A stretch of DNA of 5,515 nt, taken from contig JAOUNW010000128.1 in assembly GCA_029880755.1 (NCBI GenBank), forward strand, positions 1 through 5,515, given 5' to 3'. This DNA comes from Gammaproteobacteria bacterium. GTDB lineage: Bacteria > Pseudomonadota > Gammaproteobacteria > Acidiferrobacterales > SZUA-150. The position numbers and the translations under genes were made by a program. The notes under the pieces are model-generated. The model did not search any database and was not told the origin of the DNA. It saw nothing but the letters and a program-made list of their open reading frames with translations. Position 1 is the first letter of the stretch. Every line of letters begins with the position of its first letter. Below, in pieces: positions 1-5,515 of this stretch.

Positions 1-1
1 A

Positions 2-802
2 GAGCAGCTTAACGCTTATTCGAAAGTCGTTAAGGCCCTCCCTGGAAAAGTGGTTACTATTCGGACACTGGATCTGGGTGCCGATAAACAGGTGGACGGT
101 GGCGGTTATGAATCGGCTGTAGTTATCAACCCCGCCCTGGGCTTGAGGGCGGTCAGGCTTTGTCTACAGTCTCCCGATCTATTCAAGCCACAATTGCGGG
201 CGATTATACGTGCCTCTGAGTTCGGTAAGATCCAGATAATGATACCCATGCTTTCGAGTCCTGATGAACTGTTCCGGGTGCTGGATCTTATAGAGGAAAC
301 AAAGAAAGAACTAAAAAGCGAAGGAAAAAAGTTTCGTTCCCGCATTCCAGTAGGAGGAATGATTGAGGTCCCTGCCGCTGCGATCGCTGCCGATCTTTTT
401 GCTCCTCATCTTGATTTTTTATCTATCGGCACCAACGATTTGATTCAATATACTCTAGCCATCGACCGGGTGGATGATGCGGTGAATTATCTCTATAACC
501 CGCTTCATCCCGCCGTACTGAGACTGATCAGCAATACCATTAATGCCGGCCAAGCGGCAGGAATCCCTGTTGCCATGTGCGGTGAAATGGCCGGTGATAT
601 TCGTTACACGAGGCTGCTACTGGGACTGGGATTAACGGAATTCAGCATGCATCCGGCAACATTACTTAATGTAAAAAAAGTTATCCGCAATACCAATTAT
701 GAATCGGCAAAAAAATTCGCTCGCAAAATTATGCGCCTGCGGGATAACCGGGAATTGCAGGCACAGTTAGAAGAATTTAACGAGAGCTGTGAGCCGCAAT
801 AA
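2..802 (+). CDS. ptsI: PEP-protein phosphotransferase (PTS enzyme I), C-terminal part, 5' truncated
   Basis: Enzyme I autophosphorylates with phosphoenolpyruvate and passes the phosphate to HPr/NPr, starting the PTS relay in the cytoplasm. The frame is open from base 2, so the gene begins before the window and the GTG at 50 is internal; about 266 residues are visible, roughly the PEP-binding TIM barrel that forms the C-terminal half of the family (about 570 residues). Counting from the GTG, the signatures in order are TIRTLDLGADK (3-13), NPALGLRAVR (27-36), PQLRAIIRAS (47-56), IPMLSS (65-70), GGMIEVPAAA (102-111), SIGTNDLIQYTLAIDR (125-140), and AMCGEMAGD (175-183). The conserved barrel cysteine is encoded at 578-580. 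The usual Glu before NPALG is replaced (VINPALG). The N-terminal phospho-His domain, and any GAF domain that would mark a PtsP (nitrogen PTS) form, lie outside, so ptsI versus ptsP is not settled. It ends with TAA, 5 bases before the stop of the convergent WYL gene, and no terminator hairpin is visible. Confidence 0.93.
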   Translation, partial: EQLNAYSKVVKALPGKVVTIRTLDLGADKQVDGGGYESAVVINPALGLRAVRLCLQSPDLFKPQLRAIIRASEFGKIQIMIPMLSSPDELFRVLDLIEETKKELKSEGKKFRSRIPVGGMIEVPAAAIAADLFAPHLDFLSIGTNDLIQYTLAIDRVDDAVNYLYNPLHPAVLRLISNTINAGQAAGIPVAMCGEMAGDIRYTRLLLGLGLTEFSMHPATLLNVKKVIRNTNYESAKKFARKIMRLRDNRELQAQLEEFNESCEPQ

Positions 803-807
803 AGACA

Positions 808-1221
808 CTAGTACGGGCGGGATCCCTGACCTGGTAAAAACGGGCCCATTTGCTGCAATGCCTCGGATGAGTAAACAAAGGCCCTGAGTGGCGTTTCCAG
901 TTCCACCATAGCCAACAGACCGGTTCGGTATCTTGACTTCTCAGTTGAAAATCCCTCTTTGACTCTCGGATAAAATTCTTCCTTTAAAACAGAGATCGCC
1001 GATATTTTTTTGACCCGAAACGGACGCCAGAAGGGTCCTGACTTACCGGAATCCGAATAACCACGAACCTGAAAACCGTCAACAACTACTTCACCACGAT
1101 CATTTGTATAAATCGCATGGGGCTCAATTACACGTATTTCTTTCTGTTTACGGTAACGAATGGCGACAGCACGCTTTTCTTTAACGGCCTTTACAAGCAA
1201 CTTTGTAATATTTTGCATCAT
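808..1221 (-). CDS. Stand-alone WYL-domain protein
   Basis: This 137-residue protein is one WYL-type domain with little else. Residues 15-80 carry the recognisable core: a basic first strand (KRAVAIRYRKQKEIR), the RVIEPHAIYTN segment, VVVDGFQVRGYSDSG (45-59) where the domain usually reads W-Y-L, the WRPFRVKKISAISVL segment (65-79), and then EEFYP. The literal Trp-Tyr-Leu triad is replaced by a GFQV-type sequence. WYL domains bind ligands or nucleic acid and usually sit behind a helix-turn-helix in transcription factors; no HTH is present here, so direct promoter binding is not expected from the sequence. The C-terminal 50 residues resemble nothing I recognise. The start is the first of two consecutive ATGs, with a GGAG about 11 bases upstream; the second ATG is equally possible. 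It lies 117 bases downstream of mgtE on the same strand and may be co-transcribed. Family assignment is fairly secure; function is unknown. Confidence 0.8.
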   Translation of the reverse strand: MMQNITKLLVKAVKEKRAVAIRYRKQKEIRVIEPHAIYTNDRGEVVVDGFQVRGYSDSGKSGPFWRPFRVKKISAISVLKEEFYPRVKEGFSTEKSRYRTGLLAMVELETPLRAFVYSSEALQQMGPFLPGQGSRPY

Positions 1222-1338
1222 GGGTCAAAAAACTCCGCTTCCTTACTTTTTAACTATGGCATAGCTCTGATATACCCTCCAGAATACGCGGATAAACGGT
1301 CTATTTTCCCCATTCCGCGGTCAGCCCTTGGGTATGTG

Positions 1339-2694
1339 TTAAATCAGATATAGCGAAGCCAGCCCAAGAAATGCCAGAAACCCCGCAACATCCGTCATGG
1401 TAGTAAGCGCCACGCCGCTGGCTAACGCCGGATCGATTCCCAGCCGACGTGCTGCCAGGGGAATAATCACGCCAGCAGAGGCGGCAACAATGAGATTAAT
1501 GATCATAGCCATGCCAATTACCAGCCCAAGCATGTAATTCTTGTACCAGATTACGGCAACCACACCCATTACCAAGGCCCATATTAGACTGTTCCACATC
1601 CCCACCATGATCTCGCGCATAAGTACGCTGCGGGCATTACTATAAGTGATGGTGCCCAACGCCATACCACGCACCACCAATGTTAGTGTCTGGGTGCCGG
1701 CGTTACCTCCCATGCTAGCAACAATGGGCATCAAAACGGCCAGTGCCACAACTTTCTGGATAGTACTTTCAAACAAACCAATGACCCATGACGCCAAAAT
1801 GGCTGTAATCAGATTAACGCCTAGCCAGACTGCACGATTACGGGTACTGCGGGCAACAGGAGCGAATATATCTTCCGACTCGCTCAGGCCTGCAGGCGCC
1901 ATCAGCAACTGATCCGCCCCCTCTCGAATAACGTCTACCACATCATCAACAGTAACACGTCCCACCAGAATTCCGTTGTCATCCACAACCGGTGCAGAAA
2001 CAAGATTGTAACGTTCAAATGCTGCCGCCACTTCGCTTGCCGGTGTCAAAACACCAAAGCGTACGGCGTCAGTTAGCATAATCTCACTGGTTACCACATC
2101 TGTATCGGAGGTAAGAATTTTTGACAATAGAAGTTCCCCGACCAATCCACCATTGCGGTTCACTACAAAAAGCTTATTGGTGAACTCTGGTAATACCTGA
2201 TGCATACGTAAATAGCGGAGCACAACACCAACACTGATATCCTCTCGGATAGTCACCATGTCCACATTCATTAAACCGCCGGCGGTGTCATCCGGATACG
2301 ACAGCACAGTATCGAGTTGCTGCCTTTCCCGCTTACTCATGGCAAACAGGATTCTTGATATCACCTCATCCGAAAAAATAGGAATTAAATCGGCAATATC
2401 ATCGGTATCCAATGACTGGACAGCGTCTGCCAGAGACTTGTCATCCAGTCCTCTTACGAGATCGCCACGGACACTCTCCGCCAGCTCAATTAGTACTTCG
2501 CCGGCAGATCCTGGAGACACCTGTGCCCATACCAGCAAACGCTTACCGGAAGGTAAGGCCTCAAGCAGGTCAGCGATATCCGCTGGATGCATCTCCGCCA
2601 ATGTTGCACTTAGCGCACCATTGTCCTCCGAAGCAATAGCCGCCTCGACCTGCTCCAGATACTCGGACTGTGATCTCTTTTGAACCTTGGCCAC
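1339..2694 (-). CDS. mgtE: Magnesium transporter MgtE
   Basis: MgtE is an inner-membrane, homodimeric Mg2+ channel gated by cytosolic Mg2+. All three parts are present in 451 residues, the usual length. Residues about 28-130 form the helical MgtE_N domain (LAEMHPADIADLLEALPS, then DTDDIADLIPIFSDE). Residues about 135-260 form a CBS pair, with DDTAGGLMNVDMVTI at its start and the second CBS visible as APVVDDNGILVGRVTVDDVV (234-253). The membrane domain follows at about 285-451 with five hydrophobic segments near 289-309, 313-345, 361-383, 387-415 and 424-450. The pore signature MPIVASMGGNAGTQTLTLVV is at 322-341, and TTMTDVAGF at 431-439 carries Asp435, equivalent to the Mg2+-binding Asp of the pore. 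The start is GTG; an in-frame stop lies three codons upstream, so no earlier ATG is possible. Upstream spacing gives only a weak AGGTAG-like ribosome site. The gene follows the amidase after 209 bases, long enough for its own promoter. Confidence 0.96.
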   Translation of the reverse strand: MAKVQKRSQSEYLEQVEAAIASEDNGALSATLAEMHPADIADLLEALPSGKRLLVWAQVSPGSAGEVLIELAESVRGDLVRGLDDKSLADAVQSLDTDDIADLIPIFSDEVISRILFAMSKRERQQLDTVLSYPDDTAGGLMNVDMVTIREDISVGVVLRYLRMHQVLPEFTNKLFVVNRNGGLVGELLLSKILTSDTDVVTSEIMLTDAVRFGVLTPASEVAAAFERYNLVSAPVVDDNGILVGRVTVDDVVDVIREGADQLLMAPAGLSESEDIFAPVARSTRNRAVWLGVNLITAILASWVIGLFESTIQKVVALAVLMPIVASMGGNAGTQTLTLVVRGMALGTITYSNARSVLMREIMVGMWNSLIWALVMGVVAVIWYKNYMLGLVIGMAMIINLIVAASAGVIIPLAARRLGIDPALASGVALTTMTDVAGFLAFLGLASLYLI

Positions 2695-2903
2695 TGTAAT
2701 TTATCTACCTATTCATGCTTCCGATTAACGGTTTGGTATAACAAGCCAACAATGTCAAAGAGCGGGAAAAAAGTCGAGCACAATTCTGCAGGAAATATAA
2801 AGCAGGGATATTACTCCATGAAACTCTACCAATGTGGTCTAAAGTCTGAGGAGCTAGAGGGATAGCTCCCCCCTTAAAAATTCATGGGGTTGTCTAAAGG
2901 ATT
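2695..2903 (-). promoter_or_regulatory. Putative mgtE leader/promoter region
   Basis: This 209-base gap separates the amidase stop from the mgtE GTG on the minus strand. It holds no convincing gene. Its distal half (about 2813-2890) contains nested inverted repeats, listed separately. The proximal half contains a perfect TTGACA on the minus strand (2758-2753), but no -10 box at normal spacing. Its length and position would suit an mgtE promoter plus leader, and MgtE leaders in some bacteria carry Mg2+-responsive RNA elements, but I do not recognise an M-box or any other named riboswitch here. The regulatory role is inferred from position only. Confidence 0.3.
2813..2890. repeat. Nested inverted repeats (potential branched RNA structure)
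   Basis: Three nested pairings can be read. The inner hairpin is perfect: GGAGCTA (2850-2856) pairs with TAGCTCC (2863-2869) around a six-base loop. A small hairpin, ACCA-ATG-TGGT, lies at 2828-2838. Both are enclosed by an outer stem pairing 2813-2822 with 2881-2890: ten pairs including one G-U when read as plus-strand RNA. On the minus strand that G-U becomes an A-C mismatch, leaving a perfect 7-bp core plus two outer pairs. No run of T follows the inner hairpin on either strand, so it is not a standard intrinsic terminator. It could still help end or process the amidase transcript, or form part of the mgtE leader. The repeats are certain as sequence; their function is not known. Confidence 0.4.
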
Positions 2904-3713
2904 TTACCTGAACTGACGGTGAAAAATGCTGGGCAAACTGGTGCGATTCGCCTCCAGGCGTTTGCGGTCCAGTTCTGCTATAACGAAACCGGATCCACGG
3001 GGCAGGCGGTCCAGGATGATTCCCCAGGGAGACACTATCATGCTGTTCCCATGAGTTTCTCTGCCATTAATATGATATCCACTTTGGCCTGGCGCGACCA
3101 CATAGGCGAGATTCTCAATTGCGCGCGCCCTGACCAGTACTTCCCAGTGGGCCCTTCCTGTAATTTCAGTAAAGGCGGACGGCACAACCAAAATCTCGGC
3201 ACCCTGATCCAGCAGGCCACGGTAAAGCTCGGGAAACCGTAAGTCATAACAAATCGACATACCGAGACGACCAAAAGGCGTATCGGCAACAACAATTTGG
3301 CTGCCGGCCTGCACATACCCGGACTCATTATATTTCTCCCCGTTTTCCAGCTGCACGTCAAACAAATGGATTTTATCATAACGGGCGACCCGATCTCCCC
3401 GATCATTAAACAGTAAGCTACTGGCCGTCGTTTTTGAATCGCGGTCTACTTTTAATGGTAACGTACCGCCGACAATCCAGATGCGGTGCTGGCGCGCCTT
3501 TGAGGCCAAAAAGTCCTGAATAGGTCCGACTCCCTCTTGCTCAGCCACCTCCAGGCGGTCAATTTCTTTCACCGGCATACTGGCAAAATTTTCTGGCAAC
3601 ACGATGAGCCTGGCGCCCGCCTGCACTGCCCTGTCGATTAAACGACCAGCCTCGATCAAATTGGCACCCACATTAGGCCCGGAAGACATCTGTATACCTG
3701 CAGCATAGGTCAT
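2904..3713 (-). CDS. Carbon-nitrogen hydrolase, Nit1-like (probable deaminated glutathione amidase)
   Basis: This is a 269-residue nitrilase-superfamily amidase, full length for the family and without a signal peptide, so cytoplasmic. The Glu-Lys-Cys catalytic triad is complete: Glu41 in LPENF, Lys114 in RYDKIHLFDV, and Cys155 in SICYDLRFPELYR. Other family landmarks are the N-terminal AAGIQMSSGPNVGANL, GGTLPL (82-87), the helix HWEVLVRARAIEN (189-201) and HGNSMIVSPWG (221-231). The CYDLRFPELYR form points to the Nit1/NitA-like branch, whose characterised members hydrolyse deaminated glutathione, a repair reaction for a transaminase side product. Substrate is inferred from the family and could differ. 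The ATG overlaps the TGA of the upstream gene as ATGA (3713-3710), and a purine-rich GAGGGGG lies about 10 bases upstream, so translational coupling is likely. Genes of this family commonly sit just after yhdP in gammaproteobacteria, often followed by tldD; here mgtE follows instead. Confidence 0.9.
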   Translation of the reverse strand: MTYAAGIQMSSGPNVGANLIEAGRLIDRAVQAGARLIVLPENFASMPVKEIDRLEVAEQEGVGPIQDFLASKARQHRIWIVGGTLPLKVDRDSKTTASSLLFNDRGDRVARYDKIHLFDVQLENGEKYNESGYVQAGSQIVVADTPFGRLGMSICYDLRFPELYRGLLDQGAEILVVPSAFTEITGRAHWEVLVRARAIENLAYVVAPGQSGYHINGRETHGNSMIVSPWGIILDRLPRGSGFVIAELDRKRLEANRTSLPSIFHRQFR

Positions 3714-4045
3714 GGGCCACCCACCCCCTCAAGTTCAAGTTGAATATCGTCTTTTTTTCCTGCGCTGACAGCCAGCCTGATATCCCTTGACGGCACACCA
3801 AGGGACACCAGCCAGGCACGCACCTCTTCTGCCCAGACATTAGCCTCGTCTCCCACGGGATATCGAACAATAAATTTGGCTTTATCTGGATGCTGATTAT
3901 AACGCTGAATCATTTCCGCCAAACCGGGAAGACGAGCGAATAACATGCCGGTCCTGGGCTCTGACCACACTTCCGGTGCTATCCGAACCGGCTCTGCGCT
4001 AACGGAAAAAGATACCAGGAGTAACAGTATAAGAACTTTATACAT
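3710..4045 (-). CDS. Small secreted protein of unknown function
   Basis: The 111-residue product starts with a clear export signal: Met-Tyr-Lys, a leucine/valine-rich core (residues 4-14), then SVSA before Glu18, which suits signal peptidase I cleavage after Ala17. There is no lipobox Cys. The mature part of about 94 residues is soluble. Residues 36-110 (ARLPGLAEMIQRY, then KAKFIVRYPVGDE, WAEEVRAWLVSLGVPSRDIRL and a final DDIQLELE strand) have a helix-strand-helix-strand order reminiscent of OmpA-C-like domains, in which a 'WA..LR.WL..LGV....I' helix is typical. The peptidoglycan-binding residues of OmpA are not evident, so this is only a fold-level guess. The gene lies 58 bases after yhdP in an AT-rich gap and overlaps the amidase start by four bases. 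No good ribosome site precedes the ATG; a TATAAA on the minus strand (4068-4063) is too isolated to call a promoter. Coding is supported by the signal peptide, the overlap and the operon placement. Confidence 0.82.
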   Translation of the reverse strand: MYKVLILLLLVSFSVSAEPVRIAPEVWSEPRTGMLFARLPGLAEMIQRYNQHPDKAKFIVRYPVGDEANVWAEEVRAWLVSLGVPSRDIRLAVSAGKKDDIQLELEGVGGP

Positions 4046-4103
4046 TATTATCTGAAAACAAGTTTATATGTATTTTAAAAGGTGATAACAGCAAACAAGA
4101 CGA

Positions 4104-5515
4104 TTAATCACCTTCGATTATTTCCTTTGTCTCATCGGGTTGTGATGTTACTTTTCCCCCAACTCGCGCCATAATCGGATTATCCCATGTCCCTTTAACA
4201 GTATAGGTTAATTGCTCCGCTTTTTTGGTCTGTTTTCTAAACAAGCCCTTCACCAATAACACAGCAGCGCCAATTTGTGGTACCCCCAGACCCCAGCTGG
4301 CTATTGCCAGCTTGTCGGTAAGACTTGGATTAACACCCACAATCAGATCATAGTCTTCCTCTATATAGCCGATACGCCCGCTGACGCTCACATCTGCTGT
4401 CGGACCCTTGATTACCAAATCGTGGGTGTATGCATCGCCCTTGTCAATTTTCACATTTCCCTTCATTTCGTTAAAGCTGAATCCCTTACCGAAGATCGGT
4501 TTGAAATCCAGAGTTAAATAACGTGCCAGAGCTGTGGGATCAAAAATGCCCAGCAAGCGACCAGCACCTTGCTCGATCTTGGCAAACTGTCCCTTTTCGG
4601 CTTTGATACTGACCTGACTGGCACGAACGTTATCGATACCCAAACTTGATGCCCTGTCCCATTTGAGTGTTGTTTCAACCCTGGCGCTACCTGCAGTGAT
4701 GTTACGGGGCAAATCAAATGCCCTTAACGTCTCACCAATATCACGACTATCAAGAGTGACCTTGAACTCAGCATCTGTACCGGCGCTTGTTGTTGCCATG
4801 GTCCCGGCCATATAAATGTCCGTGTCAGGCCGTTTCAAAATCATTTGCTGCAATTGCCAGCCGCCAGGCTCGGGGGCACCCATAACATCCAACTGACCCA
4901 GCTGCATTTTACCGTAATGGAACGCATTGGCTTTGATATGAAGCCGAGGGATATGAGTAGAGTCAAATTCCCCCTTTGAGTCCCGAAAAGGTTCTGATGG
5001 GATAGCCAATTTTTCCAGGTCCATCTCAAACTTATGATAGGGTAGGCCAAAAAAGGCCCTGAACTTGCCAATAATATCGCTGCCGCCGATATGGCCGCGC
5101 CAATGTTTTTCCTTACGCGTCATACTGATCACTGTTGGACCCAATTGCCTGTCCAGGTAATCAAGCCGCGTAAAATCGCCTTCGAGACCCGTTATAAAAT
5201 CCGGGATGCTGCCATCTCCATCTTCTCCCTGGCTTAGAGCTGACTGCCAAAGATCTCCATCAAGAAGACTACTTTTGGCGCTGATCTTCAATCCAGGCAT
5301 ATCCGGCGCCTGCGCCACAGCATCCGCCACTGCCAGATGCGTACCCCAGAGAGACCAGCGACCTGATTGCTGATTGAACTTCATGACTGCTGTCGCCAGA
5401 TCAGTTAACCGGATGTTGACGATATGCTGTTCGGATGTGCTTAAAGCTGTTTCTGCAATTAACGGCTTATTGGTGCCTACCGGTTTTTCCATGGGCTGTG
5501 GTAACCGGTAGGCAC
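4104..5515 (-). CDS. yhdP: YhdP family AsmA-like envelope protein, C-terminal part, 5' truncated
   Basis: YhdP is a very large inner-membrane-anchored, periplasm-spanning protein (about 1,270 residues in E. coli) that, with TamB and YdbH, supports phospholipid transport to the outer membrane. About 470 C-terminal residues are visible. The frame stays open to the right edge, so the ATG at 5492 is internal. Counting from that Met, the diagnostic C-terminal block is GRLLGIFDPTALARYLTLDF (311-330), FGKGFSFNEMKGNVKI (334-349), GDAYTHDLVIKGPTADVSVS (352-371), a hydrophobic stretch with GVPQIGAAVLLVKGLF (403-418), and YTVKGTWDNPIMARV (430-444). Upstream lies alternating beta-strand sequence including HWRGHIGG (130-137) and IPRLHIKANAFHYG (181-194), typical of the repeated strands that build the lipid-binding groove. 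Transcription continues toward the small secreted protein and amidase genes. The last seven codons (5493-5513) overlap an inverted repeat flush with the edge, so they should be treated cautiously. Confidence 0.9.
   Translation of the reverse strand, partial: AYRLPQPMEKPVGTNKPLIAETALSTSEQHIVNIRLTDLATAVMKFNQQSGRWSLWGTHLAVADAVAQAPDMPGLKISAKSSLLDGDLWQSALSQGEDGDGSIPDFITGLEGDFTRLDYLDRQLGPTVISMTRKEKHWRGHIGGSDIIGKFRAFFGLPYHKFEMDLEKLAIPSEPFRDSKGEFDSTHIPRLHIKANAFHYGKMQLGQLDVMGAPEPGGWQLQQMILKRPDTDIYMAGTMATTSAGTDAEFKVTLDSRDIGETLRAFDLPRNITAGSARVETTLKWDRASSLGIDNVRASQVSIKAEKGQFAKIEQGAGRLLGIFDPTALARYLTLDFKPIFGKGFSFNEMKGNVKIDKGDAYTHDLVIKGPTADVSVSGRIGYIEEDYDLIVGVNPSLTDKLAIASWGLGVPQIGAAVLLVKGLFRKQTKKAEQLTYTVKGTWDNPIMARVGGKVTSQPDETKEIIEGD
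5473..5515. repeat. Perfect 13-bp inverted repeat at the right edge
   Basis: GTGCCTACCGGTT at 5473-5485 is the exact reverse complement of AACCGGTAGGCAC at 5503-5515, with a 17-base spacer. Each arm contains the self-palindrome ACCGGT. The second arm ends at the last base of the window, so the repeat may extend beyond it. It lies inside the yhdP reading frame, which remains open through it. It could be a genuine hairpin in the gene or a fold-back artefact at a contig end. Confidence 0.85.

Noticed and set aside
1254..1320. Palindrome CTATG-G-CATAG (1254-1264) and a CGCGGA/TCCGCG pair (1287-1292, 1314-1319) in the mgtE-WYL gap
   Set aside because: The palindrome is short, and the second pair has a 6-bp stem with a 21-base loop and no T-run. 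Neither supports an operator or terminator call, and no well-spaced promoter is visible.
2258..2683. Long plus-strand open frames across mgtE, such as 2258-2683 and 1646-1912
   Set aside because: They are antisense to a clear MgtE coding sequence, and their translations are low-complexity Ser/Ala/Thr-rich shadows without family motifs.
2735..2758. Minus-strand TTGACA (2758-2753) followed by TATACC (2740-2735) as an mgtE promoter
   Set aside because: The spacing is 12 bases, far below the usual 16-18, and the hexamer at 17-base spacing (CAAACC) is not a -10 box.
2680..2865. Plus-strand 61-codon open frame in the gap, with inner ATGs at 2752 and 2818
   Set aside because: It overlaps the start of mgtE on the other strand, lacks a convincing ribosome site, and its product has no recognisable features. 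It is also antisense to mgtE, so it cannot serve as an mgtE leader peptide.
2850..2869. Inner hairpin as a rho-independent terminator for the amidase transcript
   Set aside because: The stem is only 7 bp and no T-run follows on either strand.
2837..2899. 8-bp direct repeat GTCTAAAG (2837-2844 and 2892-2899) flanking the hairpin, as a target-site duplication
   Set aside because: A repeated 8-mer is near chance level in a 209-base gap, and the 47 bases between hold no mobile-element features.
3038..3406. Second minus-strand frame of 122 codons inside the amidase gene
   Set aside because: It lies wholly within the amidase, which carries the full catalytic triad in its own frame, and shows no domain of its own.

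Overview
The window looks like chromosomal core sequence from a gammaproteobacterium of moderate GC content. The evidence is protein-level: a YhdP-family AsmA-like envelope protein followed by a Nit1-like amidase, a proteobacterial-type phosphotransferase enzyme I, and a three-part MgtE. No species can be named from the sequence. There are no transposases, phage genes, CRISPR arrays, tRNAs or rRNAs.

Layout. Bases 1-802 (+) hold the C-terminal part of PEP-protein phosphotransferase (enzyme I), cut by the left edge. Everything else is on the minus strand. In transcription order (right to left) it is: the C-terminal part of YhdP, cut by the right edge (5515-4104); a small secreted protein of unknown function (4045-3710); a Nit1-like carbon-nitrogen hydrolase (3713-2904) whose ATG overlaps the previous stop codon; a 209-base gap with paired sequence; the magnesium transporter MgtE (2694-1339, GTG start); a 117-base gap; and a stand-alone WYL-domain protein (1221-808). 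The WYL gene and the enzyme I gene converge with only 5 bases between their stop codons.

How the genes relate. YhdP and the small secreted protein act at the envelope (YhdP by family role in outer-membrane lipid homeostasis). The amidase is cytoplasmic and probably a metabolite-repair enzyme, co-translated with the small secreted protein. MgtE supplies Mg2+, and enzyme I is a Mg2+-dependent enzyme that starts a phosphorelay. A neighbourhood of PTS genes with mgtE is, as I recall, frequent in beta- and gammaproteobacteria; here mgtE faces enzyme I head-on and a WYL-domain gene lies between them.

No clearly new system was found. The points most worth a second look are a perfect 13-bp inverted repeat ending exactly at the right edge, the coupled pair of unknown secreted protein and amidase, the single-domain WYL protein, and the paired region upstream of mgtE.
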